Assembly: GCA_958295975.1 (NCBI GenBank)
Contig: OY282446.1
Span: forward strand, 659,289 to 723,288
Length of the DNA: 64,000 nt
Direction of reading: 5' to 3'
DNA from: Tepidiformaceae bacterium
GTDB lineage: Bacteria > Chloroflexota > Dehalococcoidia > Tepidiformales > Tepidiformaceae
Shown here: piece after piece, positions 28,243 through 35,918 of the stretch
Numbering within the stretch: the stretch's first letter is position 1
How the letters are laid out: the number at the start of each line of letters is the position of its first letter
Program-made: the position numbers and the translations under genes
Notes under the pieces: generated by a model
The model's database searches: none
Told to the model about the DNA's origin: nothing
The model's input: the letters and a program-made list of their open reading frames with translations, nothing else

Positions 28243-28718
28243 GACGCCCCGTCCTCCATGACCTCGCGGGCGAGGGCCACGGCCGCGGCCACGGTGAGGC
28301 CGCCGACGACCTCGCCGTCGAGCCACACCTGGGGGGCCTCGCTGCAGGTGCCGTTGCACTGGCCGAGGCGGAAGCCGCAGGCGCCGTCGGCGCTCTGGCC
28401 GTCGAGGGGCAGGCCGAGGGTGTGCTGCAGGGCCTCGCGGATGCGGTCGCCGCCGCGCAGGCGGCAGGCGGGGCCGCTGCACCAGACGATCTCGCGGCGG
28501 GGCGGGGGCTCGGTGCGGAAGTCGGCGTAGAAGGAGACGGCCCCGTAGACGAGGGCGGGGGTGGTGCCGAGCTGGCGGGCGAGCGCCTCCATGGCGCGAC
28601 GGGAGACGTAGCCGTAGCGCTCCTGGATCGCGATGAGGGCGGGGAGGAGATGGCCGCGGTCGAACTCGTACCCGGCGACGAGCGCCCGCAGCTCGCGAGT
28701 GGTGGGCTCAGCCGCCAT
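28239..28718 (-). CDS. NuoE/FdsG-type [2Fe-2S] subunit
   Basis: The 159-residue thioredoxin-fold subunit has the four [2Fe-2S] cysteines as WCSGPAC near residue 82 and QCNGTC near residue 123. The helical N-terminal part (LLPALIAIQERYGYVSRRA) is typical of NuoE. It pairs with the NuoF-like protein directly downstream. No other complex I, formate dehydrogenase or hydrogenase genes lie in the window. The ATG at 28718 is chosen because the only longer reading begins at a TTG close to the mapped promoter. Confidence 0.93.
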   Translation of the reverse strand: MAAEPTTRELRALVAGYEFDRGHLLPALIAIQERYGYVSRRAMEALARQLGTTPALVYGAVSFYADFRTEPPPRREIVWCSGPACRLRGGDRIREALQHTLGLPLDGQSADGACGFRLGQCNGTCSEAPQVWLDGEVVGGLTVAAAVALAREVMEDGAS

Positions 28719-28750
28719 GTCGGAGCGTCCCGCTTGTGAAGTGCGGCACA

Positions 28751-28780
28751 ACTATATGCGCGCCCCGCGCGCGGCGGCAA
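28751..28780 (-). promoter_or_regulatory. Promoter of the nuoE-nuoF-like pair
   Basis: On the minus strand TTGCCG (28780-28775) and TATAGT (28756-28751) are separated by 18 bp. The -10 element includes the TAG stop of the upstream FAD oxidoreductase gene. Transcription would start near 28744, about 26 nt before the ATG, so this pair can be expressed separately from the long upstream series. Confidence 0.6.
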
Positions 28781-30086
28781 GCGCGCGGCTGGCGGCGTCC
28801 ATGTGCCCGGCGGCGCGTTCGCCCAGTTCGAGGCTGTAGTTCTGGCCGCGGTCCTCGGGATAGACCTGCGTGGTGTTGGCGAGGGTGAGGCCGCGCACGC
28901 CCGTCTCCAGCGGGGGCACGGAGGCGGAGTAGTTGGTCGTGATCACGGGCTGGCCGCCGGGATCGCGGAAGAACCACTTCTCGCGCACCCAGGAGCGGTC
29001 GAAGGCGGGGTTGATGCGCCGGATGGCCTCCTCGTAGGCGGCGAGCGCCTGCTCCGCGTCCATCTGCAGGACGGGGTGGTCGGGGGCGACGTAGTTGGAG
29101 AGGTAGACGATGTGGTTGCCGCCGTAGCGGTCGGCGGGCACCAGGTTGGTGTGCTCGACGCAGGCGACGAAGGGCAGGTCGTCGCCGATGGAGAGCCAGT
29201 AGACGTCGCTGAGGGGGCGGTCGAGGGCGAGCACGAGGCAGCTGGCCCACTGGTAGCGCACGCGGTCGAGGATGGCCACGTAGTCGGCGGGCAGGTCGGG
29301 GGCGATGCGCTTCGTGATGACGTTGGGAGTGGTCATGAGCACCTGGTCGAACTCGTGGAAGGCGCCGCCCGCGCGGATGCCGGTGACGGCCCCCAGCTCC
29401 GTGGCCACGGCCTCGACGGGCGCGTTCAGGTGGATGCGCCCGCCGTCGGCGCGCACGCGCTCGGCGAGGGCCACGTAGCAGGCGTGGAAGGAGCCGCGGG
29501 GGTAGCCGAGCGTCTCCTTCGCGCCGAGGCGGCCGGAGCGGGAGGCGAAGCGCAGGCGGATCTTCCAGTGCAGCCAGGCCATGCCCACCTCGTCGGCGCG
29601 TTCGGCGAACTTGCCGCGCAGGAGCGGCCCCCAGAAGGCGGCGAACGCGCGCCGTCCGACGGCGCGCTCCATCCAGGCGCGGGCGGTGACGTGCTCGTAG
29701 ACGCGCCAGTCGGCCTGGCGCTTGAGCCAGAGGCTGGCGAGGCCGAGGCGCAGGCGCCCGGGCAGGCTGACGGCGTCGAAGCGGAGGAGGTCGAGGGGCG
29801 TGACGAAGGGGTAGATGCGCCCGTTCACGAAGTGGCCGTTGTGGGGTTCGATCCATTCGAGGCGGTCGCCCAGGCCGAGGTCCTCGAAGTAGCGGACGAC
29901 GGCGCGGTCGTGGGTGAAGATGTGGTGGTAGAAGCACTCGATGGGCTCGCCGCCGACCTCGAAGGCGACGACCTGGCCGCCGGGCTCGCCGCGGCCCTCG
30001 AAGAGCGTGACCTCGTGGCCGAGCGCCTGCAGGCGGTGGGCGGCGGCCAGCCCGGCCGCGCCCGCGCCGACGATGCCCGCCCTCAC
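28752..30086 (-). CDS. FAD-dependent oxidoreductase (protoporphyrinogen oxidase/amine oxidase-like)
   Basis: The 444-residue protein begins with the dinucleotide-binding motif GIVGAGAAGLAAA at residues 3-15, with the acidic ribose-binding residue in VTLFEGRGEPGG near residue 32. It resembles the NAD(P)/FAD-dependent protoporphyrinogen oxidase-like enzymes often found in polysaccharide and lipid clusters. There is no signal peptide. The GTG start overlaps the stop of the upstream flippase-like gene, making it the last gene of the envelope operon. It may oxidise or isomerise a lipid-linked or nucleotide sugar, but that is inference from context. Confidence 0.88.
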   Translation of the reverse strand: MRAGIVGAGAAGLAAAHRLQALGHEVTLFEGRGEPGGQVVAFEVGGEPIECFYHHIFTHDRAVVRYFEDLGLGDRLEWIEPHNGHFVNGRIYPFVTPLDLLRFDAVSLPGRLRLGLASLWLKRQADWRVYEHVTARAWMERAVGRRAFAAFWGPLLRGKFAERADEVGMAWLHWKIRLRFASRSGRLGAKETLGYPRGSFHACYVALAERVRADGGRIHLNAPVEAVATELGAVTGIRAGGAFHEFDQVLMTTPNVITKRIAPDLPADYVAILDRVRYQWASCLVLALDRPLSDVYWLSIGDDLPFVACVEHTNLVPADRYGGNHIVYLSNYVAPDHPVLQMDAEQALAAYEEAIRRINPAFDRSWVREKWFFRDPGGQPVITTNYSASVPPLETGVRGLTLANTTQVYPEDRGQNYSLELGERAAGHMDAASRALAAARGARI

Positions 30087-31105
30087 GGCGCCACCGCGCC
30101 GCGTTCGGGGCCGGAACCGGGGCGCGCGCGCCCCATGCGTCCGAGAGCGCCGAGGGGGATGCCGAAGACCCAGAGCAGCAGCAGTCCGGTGACGGTGACG
30201 GGCACGAGGAGGATGAGGTGGGCGCCGATGGCGTAGGCCCCGGCGAGGCCGCCGGCGACGCCCGCGTTGACGAGCACGAGCTTGGCCGCCCACTCGAACG
30301 GTCCCGTGCCGCCGAGGAGCGTGGGCACGATGATGGCGAGGTTGGCGGCGGCGAGCAGGAGCACGTAGTGGGCGAAGCCGATATCGATGCCGAAGGCGGG
30401 GCCGAGCAGCACGTAGGCGCAGGTCTCCACCAGCCAGGCCATGGCGCTCAGGATGGCGACGGAGAGGAAGCGGCGCCAGTCGTGCACGGAGCGCAGGCCG
30501 TCGATGAAGGCCTGCACGTGCGGCTCGACGCGCTGGCGCGGGCCCGCGGGCAGGCGGTCGAGCACGAAGGCGGCGGCGCGGTACAGGCGCGTTTCGACGA
30601 GCGTGATCCAGTAGAAGCCCGTGAAGGCGACGGCGAAGAGCGCCGCCGCGACGATGGCGATGGCGCGCAGGCCGGGGGCGCCGAGGCCCGTGAAGGCCGC
30701 CGCCGTCAGCAGCATGAGGACGAGCATGCAGCCGTCGAAGAGGCGCTCGACGGCGATGGTGCCGAGGACGCCCATGGTGGGGACGCGCTCGCGCTGGCCG
30801 AGCACGTAGGCGCGCACGACCTCGCCGGTGCGCGCGGGCAGCAGGTTGTTCGCCATGGCGCCGATGATGAAACAGGCGAAGAGCCGCCGCGTGGGGATGG
30901 CGGCCACCGGGCGCAGGAGCAGGCGCCAGCGGTAGCTGCGCAGCCAGTGGCCGAGCGCGAAGACGGCGAGCGTGGGCGCGAGGTACCAGTAGTTCATGTC
31001 GCGCAGGGCGCGGCCGATCTCGCCCGGGTCGGTGGTGACGAGGAAGAGCGTGAGGAGCAGGACGCCGATGGCCGCGCTGATCCAGAAGCGGAGGCTGCGG
31101 AACAT
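30083..31105 (-). CDS. Lysylphosphatidylglycerol synthase TM-region/flippase-like membrane protein
   Basis: The 340-residue protein has about eight membrane helices and the LPG_synthase_TM (UPF0104/AglD-like) pattern, with the conserved N-x-x-x-P-x-R-x-G-E motif as NNLLPARTGEVVRAY near residue 86 and GGTGPFEWAA near residue 265. Proteins of this family often accompany glycosyltransferases and may flip lipid-linked sugars. It lacks the aminoacyl-transferase domain of MprF. The start is 5 bp after the stop of the TIGR03663 gene, and its stop overlaps the next GTG. Confidence 0.88.
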   Translation of the reverse strand: MFRSLRFWISAAIGVLLLTLFLVTTDPGEIGRALRDMNYWYLAPTLAVFALGHWLRSYRWRLLLRPVAAIPTRRLFACFIIGAMANNLLPARTGEVVRAYVLGQRERVPTMGVLGTIAVERLFDGCMLVLMLLTAAAFTGLGAPGLRAIAIVAAALFAVAFTGFYWITLVETRLYRAAAFVLDRLPAGPRQRVEPHVQAFIDGLRSVHDWRRFLSVAILSAMAWLVETCAYVLLGPAFGIDIGFAHYVLLLAAANLAIIVPTLLGGTGPFEWAAKLVLVNAGVAGGLAGAYAIGAHLILLVPVTVTGLLLLWVFGIPLGALGRMGRARPGSGPERGAVAP

Positions 31106-31110
31106 GCGGA

Positions 31111-34100
31111 TCAGGGCTCCACGGGCTCGGGAATGGCGAAGCGGCGCACGCGCGCGCCCTCACCCTCGACGATCCAGAGCTTACCATCAGCCGTCTCAAG
31201 GAGCCCGTAGGGGGAGAGCAGCGGCTCGTCGGCGGGGGCGACGACGGCGAGCAGGGCGCCGTCGGGGGCGTACACGCGCGCCTCCCCGGCGGAGGGGACG
31301 GTGAGGGCGATGCGGCCGTCGCGGAGCACGCGCAGCCAGGGCTTGTCGACGGCGTCCTCGCCGCCCCAGCCCGCGACGGGGAACTCGCGCAGGTACTCGC
31401 CCGACGGGTCGAGCACCTGGACGCGCGCGTTCCACATGTCGGCGACGGCGATCTCGCCATCGGGGCCGATGGCGATGCCCACGGGCTCGCTGAACTGGCC
31501 GGGGCCGGAGCCGCGCCCCGAGGTGGCGGCGGTGAAGGGCGCGCCGAACTCGCGCAGGTACTCGCCGTCCGGCGTGTAGACGACGATGCGGTTATGTCCG
31601 GTATCCGTGACCCACAGGTCGCCCCTGGCGTCGATGGCGATGTCGCGCGGGCCGTAGAGGCGGTAGGGGCCGGGCGGTTCGCCGTCGAGCAGGGGAGGTT
31701 CGCCGAACGCGAGCACGCGCTCGAGCGTCTCGCCGTCGAAGGCCAGCACGCGCCAGCCGAAGGTATCGGCCACGTAGACGCGCCCGTCGGCGGCGACGGC
31801 GAGCCCCCAGGGCTCGGAGGCCTCGTCGGGGGATGCGCGCACGTCGACCGAGGCGAGCAGGTTCCCGTCCGCGTCGAAGCGCTGCAGCCGCCGCGTGACG
31901 CGGTCGATGACGTAGAGGCTGCCGTCGGGACCAGCCTCGATGTCGACGGGGCCGAGGAACTGGCCGGGGCCGTCGCCGCGCTCGCCGAAGACGGCGCGGC
32001 TGGCGGCGTCGGTCGTGGGGGCAGGGGCCTCGGCGACGGGGACGGTTCCGGCCGCGCGGACGGCGAGGCGGCCCGTTTCGCGATCAAAGTCCGCGGGGAA
32101 GAAGGCGAGGGCGTCGAGGGCGCCGGGCTCGCGCGGCGGCTCGCGGTCGCGCCAGAAGGCGAAGGCGTCGCCGAACCAGTTGCGGCGGAAGACGCCGTCG
32201 GCGATGCGCCGCCAGGTCTCGGCCTCGTACGGCTCGCCCCAGCGGACCGCGCCCTCGCCGTCGGCGGGCCACTCCTTGTAGACTTCGCGGAACCACCAGC
32301 GATGGGGATGGCGCACGGGGGGCGCGTGGTCCACGCCGCCCCCGGCGAGCCCCTCCCGCACGGCGTCCCCGTTGGCGGCGCTCGCCAGCACCACGTCGAA
32401 CGCCCCGTCGGGGGGGCCGTTCTCCATGTTGGCGTAGGACACGCGGCGGTAGTCGCGCAGATACCAGACCCAGGGCCAGTGCAGCGCGGCGCGGGTATCG
32501 ACGGCGATGCGCAGGTCATGGCCCCGCCCGCTGGCGGCGGCGAGCGCGTCGATGTCGTCCGCCAGCTCCGTGACGCGGGGGGAGCTCTGCGTGTAGATGA
32601 GCAGGTCCTCGGGCACGTCGCCGCGCTCGTAGACGACGAGCAGCATGGCGCGCACGGAGAGGCAGGCGAAGGCGGCGAACAGCAGGAGCGCGGCCAGCGC
32701 GGGCAGGGCGCGCACGCCGGAATCGCGGGCGGCGATCACGGCGGCCACGACCGCGACCAGGGCGATGCCGCTCCCCCAGGCGAGGCGCGCGCCCGCGGGC
32801 GGCCCCCAGTCGATCGCGACCACGATGGCGGCCAGCGCGGCGGCGGCGATGGCCACGGCCAGCGGGAGCGCGGCGCGGCGGTCAGGCGCGCGCGGGCCCC
32901 ATGCGTTCCAGGCGCGCCGGAGCGTCCACGCGGCGAGCAGGGCGGAGGGCACGGCCAGGTGGGTGGTGAGCCAGGGCATCTTCTCGCCGGCGAAGGAGAG
33001 GGCGATGAAGAGCGTCAGGAGCCAGACGACGAGGAAGCGGGCGAAGGAGGAGCCGCGCGCGATGGCCCAGACGCCGCCGATGAGCGCGGGGATGAGCGTC
33101 AGGAATTCGTAGGCGGGCATGAGCATGAGGTAGTAGAACCAGGGCTGGTCGCCGCGGCGGTAGTCCTGCTGCGCCTGCCAGTGGTCGATGGACCCCCAGG
33201 GGCCGCTGCAGAGGCCGTCGAGGTTCGTCCAGAAGCTGGTCATGAGCGTCGCGTAGACGAGGGCGGCGAGGCCCGCCGCCACGAGCCAGAGGCGGGGCCG
33301 CCAGGCCACCCCGACGGCGGCGGCGAGGCCGGTGGAGACAGCGAAGACGCCGCCGAGCACGAGCAGGTCGCTGGCTTCGCCGCTGGAGCAGAGCCTGGAG
33401 TAGTCGAAGCGTCCCGCGGCGTCGTCGCCGAAGGCGCCCAGCAGCCGCACGACGGGACCCTTGGCGAAGGCGGTGAGCAGGGGCAGGGTGAGCGTGCCCG
33501 TGAGCACGAGCAGGTCGCCGGAGCGGGGCAGCGCGCGCCAGGCGAGGGCGCGGCGCGGGCGTTCGAGCAGGGGCCAGAGGGCGGCCACCGCCCAGGCCAC
33601 GGGGAAGCAGGCGGCGGCCAGCGCGGCGAAACGCCAGCGTGACGCGGCCCGTTCGCCATCGCGCAGGGCCGCGCGCGCGAGGTCCCCGGCGAGGTGGCCG
33701 TTCAGCGCGAGCAGGAGGAAGGCCGCCAGCAGGAACGCCACCTCCTTCGTGCTGAAGGCGAGGGCGAGGGCGGCGGCGTAGACGACGAGCCAGCGCGCCC
33801 GTCCGCCGTGCAGGTAGCGCCAGAGGGCGGCCACCGCGAGGAGCGTGAAGAGGGCGAGGTAGATGTCCATGCGCAGGAAACGGCTGTAGTAGACGGCAGT
33901 CGGGGAGAGGGCGAGGAAGGCCCCGGCGGCGAGCGCGCCCCCCGACCCCAGCCAGCGGCGCAGGGCGAGGGGGGCGGCCACCACGCCCATGCCGAAGAGG
34001 GCGGGCGAGATGCGGGCGGTGTAGTCCGTGGCAGTCCCGACGAGGAAGGTGAAGCCCTGCGCGACGTAGAGGAGCGGGCCGTGGTAGACGGGGCTGTGGC

Positions 34101-34317
34101 GATAGTGCCCCTGCGCGAAGTCCCAGGCCCACTTGGCGTGGATGCTCTCGTCGTGATGGAGGGCGCGCGCGCCGAGGTCCCAGAAGCGCAGGGCGAAGGC
34201 GACGGCGAGGATGACCGCCCAGGCGACGATCTCCCAGTTCACGGCGACGCGCCGCGCGAGCAGGCGGTCGAGGGCGGAGGCGTCCGCCGCGCCGGTGGGG
34301 GACGGGCGCTGCGTCAT
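31111..34317 (-). CDS. TIGR03663-type membrane glycosyltransferase-like protein with C-terminal NHL propeller
   Basis: The 1068-residue protein joins two parts. Residues 1 to about 560 form a GT-C (ArnT/PMT-like) membrane domain with the acidic loop motif ALHHDESIHAKW near residue 51, a likely catalytic site facing the outside of the membrane. Residues about 690-1068 form an NHL beta-propeller, with repeats such as GPGQFLGPVDIEA and GRVYVADTFGWRV. TIGR03663 is known mainly from Chloroflexota and archaea. The propeller could bind the acceptor polymer. Start and stop are coupled to the flanking genes (4-bp overlap and 5-bp gap). Confidence 0.88.
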   Translation of the reverse strand: MTQRPSPTGAADASALDRLLARRVAVNWEIVAWAVILAVAFALRFWDLGARALHHDESIHAKWAWDFAQGHYRHSPVYHGPLLYVAQGFTFLVGTATDYTARISPALFGMGVVAAPLALRRWLGSGGALAAGAFLALSPTAVYYSRFLRMDIYLALFTLLAVAALWRYLHGGRARWLVVYAAALALAFSTKEVAFLLAAFLLLALNGHLAGDLARAALRDGERAASRWRFAALAAACFPVAWAVAALWPLLERPRRALAWRALPRSGDLLVLTGTLTLPLLTAFAKGPVVRLLGAFGDDAAGRFDYSRLCSSGEASDLLVLGGVFAVSTGLAAAVGVAWRPRLWLVAAGLAALVYATLMTSFWTNLDGLCSGPWGSIDHWQAQQDYRRGDQPWFYYLMLMPAYEFLTLIPALIGGVWAIARGSSFARFLVVWLLTLFIALSFAGEKMPWLTTHLAVPSALLAAWTLRRAWNAWGPRAPDRRAALPLAVAIAAAALAAIVVAIDWGPPAGARLAWGSGIALVAVVAAVIAARDSGVRALPALAALLLFAAFACLSVRAMLLVVYERGDVPEDLLIYTQSSPRVTELADDIDALAAASGRGHDLRIAVDTRAALHWPWVWYLRDYRRVSYANMENGPPDGAFDVVLASAANGDAVREGLAGGGVDHAPPVRHPHRWWFREVYKEWPADGEGAVRWGEPYEAETWRRIADGVFRRNWFGDAFAFWRDREPPREPGALDALAFFPADFDRETGRLAVRAAGTVPVAEAPAPTTDAASRAVFGERGDGPGQFLGPVDIEAGPDGSLYVIDRVTRRLQRFDADGNLLASVDVRASPDEASEPWGLAVAADGRVYVADTFGWRVLAFDGETLERVLAFGEPPLLDGEPPGPYRLYGPRDIAIDARGDLWVTDTGHNRIVVYTPDGEYLREFGAPFTAATSGRGSGPGQFSEPVGIAIGPDGEIAVADMWNARVQVLDPSGEYLREFPVAGWGGEDAVDKPWLRVLRDGRIALTVPSAGEARVYAPDGALLAVVAPADEPLLSPYGLLETADGKLWIVEGEGARVRRFAIPEPVEP

Positions 34318-35918
34318 TCCGGCGGCCTCACGTAGATGGCGGCCAGCTCCGTTTCGCGCTCCAGCCCGCCGCGGTCGCCGAGCCAGTGGACCCAGCCGAG
34401 GAAATCGCCGGGGGGGTGGACGGCGCGTTCGACGATCCAGCGCCCTTCCAGCGGGACGAAGCCGTCGGGGGCGGCCTCGTCCGGCGGCCAGACGACGGCG
34501 GCGGCGTTGGGCGGCACGCGGCTGGCGAGCAGCAGGACGCCGGAGTCGCGGAAGGACCAGGCGAGCGCCTCGCGGTAGCGCGGGTGCGCGACGACGAGGC
34601 CGCCCGCGGCGGCTTCGAGGGCGGCCTCGCGCACGAGCGCGGGGCGAACGGGGCCGGACAGGGGTTCACGGTCGGCGTTGAAGGCGGCGCCGCTCGCGCC
34701 CGCGAGCAGCAGGACGCCGCCCGCGACGAGCACGGGGACGAGCGTCGGCGGGCGCGTTTCGCGGCGGACGGCGAGGAAGGCGAGCGCGGCCAGCGCCAGC
34801 ACGAGGGAGCTGGCGACGAGCGCCTGTCCGTACGCGCCGCCGGGGCCTCCCGCGCGTCCCCAGGCCGCCAGCTGGAAGCAGGCGACGGCCGCGAGGCCGA
34901 GCGCGAGCGGCAGGAGGACACGCCCCTCGCGCCAGCGGGCGTCGCGCAGCGCCCCGGCGATGCGCGCCAGCGCGGGGCCGAGCAGGAGGCTCGACGCCAG
35001 CGCGGCGGCGGCGAGCGGCAGCGGCGACGCGCTCCCCAACGCCAGCAGGAGCCAGAGGACAGCCACGCCGAACGCCCCCGCCACGAGGGTTTCGACGGGC
35101 GGCGGACCGTGCCCCCCGCGGCGGACGCGGACCCCCAGCCAGACGGCGGCGACGGCCCCTCCGGTGAGCAGGGGCAGGCCGTAGAGCGCGGCCAGTTCGG
35201 CCCCGTTCGCCGCCCCGGAGGCCCCGAACGATTCCGCGAAGAGGGCGAACGACGGAACCAGCACGCCGTCGCCGCCCAGCCCGAAGCGCAGGCTCGTCGC
35301 CAGCAGTCCAGCCGCGGCGCCGAGCGCCATCGGGCCGAGCGCGCGCACGGAGAGGCGGCGAGCGTTCAGGAGCGCCGCGGCGGCGAGGAAGGGCAATGGC
35401 AGCGGTCCGGCGGTGAGCACGAGGAAGGCGAGCACGGCACGGCCCCACGGCGGCGGCGCGCGTCCCCCGGCCAGCGCGACGACCAGCCAGAGCGCGACGG
35501 CGGCGTCCCAGGCGACCGCCGAGGCGGTCGCGCCCAGCAGGATGCCAGCCGGATCGAGCGCCAGCAGCAGGAGCGCGAGGAGCGCGCCCGCCTCTCCGAG
35601 CGCGTGGCGGAGGCGGTACAGCGCGAACGGGATCGTGAGCGTTCCCGCGAGGGCGAGCGCGCGCGCGGGAACCTCGGAGTCGGTCCAGTTCAGGGTCAGC
35701 GCCGTGAGCGCCTGGAAGAGCGTGGGCGCGTAGCGGTCGTCCGCGATGCTGAGGCTGGCCAGCCAGGCGCCGGAGAGGTGGTCGAGTTCGAGGCCGCCCA
35801 CGGGAGCATTCCACGCCAGCCCCACGCGCATGAGCGCGAAGACGGCGGCGGCGGCCACCCACGCCAGGGCGGCAACGGACACGGCGGGCGCGCGGCGGAC
35901 AGCGGGCGCGGCGCTCAT
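34314..35918 (-). CDS. Polytopic membrane protein, GT-C glycosyltransferase-like
   Basis: The 534-residue protein has about 11-12 hydrophobic helices and a 130-residue C-terminal extracytoplasmic domain with two aromatic segments (WSFRDSGVLLL, WVHWLGDRGG). In the first outer loop, LELDHLSGAWLASL near residue 45 is where GT-C enzymes carry the acidic catalytic residues. The architecture fits a mannosyl- or arabinosyltransferase-like enzyme using lipid-linked sugars, but the family is divergent. ATGA overlaps join it to the genes on both sides. Confidence 0.75.
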   Translation of the reverse strand: MSAAPAVRRAPAVSVAALAWVAAAAVFALMRVGLAWNAPVGGLELDHLSGAWLASLSIADDRYAPTLFQALTALTLNWTDSEVPARALALAGTLTIPFALYRLRHALGEAGALLALLLLALDPAGILLGATASAVAWDAAVALWLVVALAGGRAPPPWGRAVLAFLVLTAGPLPLPFLAAAALLNARRLSVRALGPMALGAAAGLLATSLRFGLGGDGVLVPSFALFAESFGASGAANGAELAALYGLPLLTGGAVAAVWLGVRVRRGGHGPPPVETLVAGAFGVAVLWLLLALGSASPLPLAAAALASSLLLGPALARIAGALRDARWREGRVLLPLALGLAAVACFQLAAWGRAGGPGGAYGQALVASSLVLALAALAFLAVRRETRPPTLVPVLVAGGVLLLAGASGAAFNADREPLSGPVRPALVREAALEAAAGGLVVAHPRYREALAWSFRDSGVLLLASRVPPNAAAVVWPPDEAAPDGFVPLEGRWIVERAVHPPGDFLGWVHWLGDRGGLERETELAAIYVRPPE

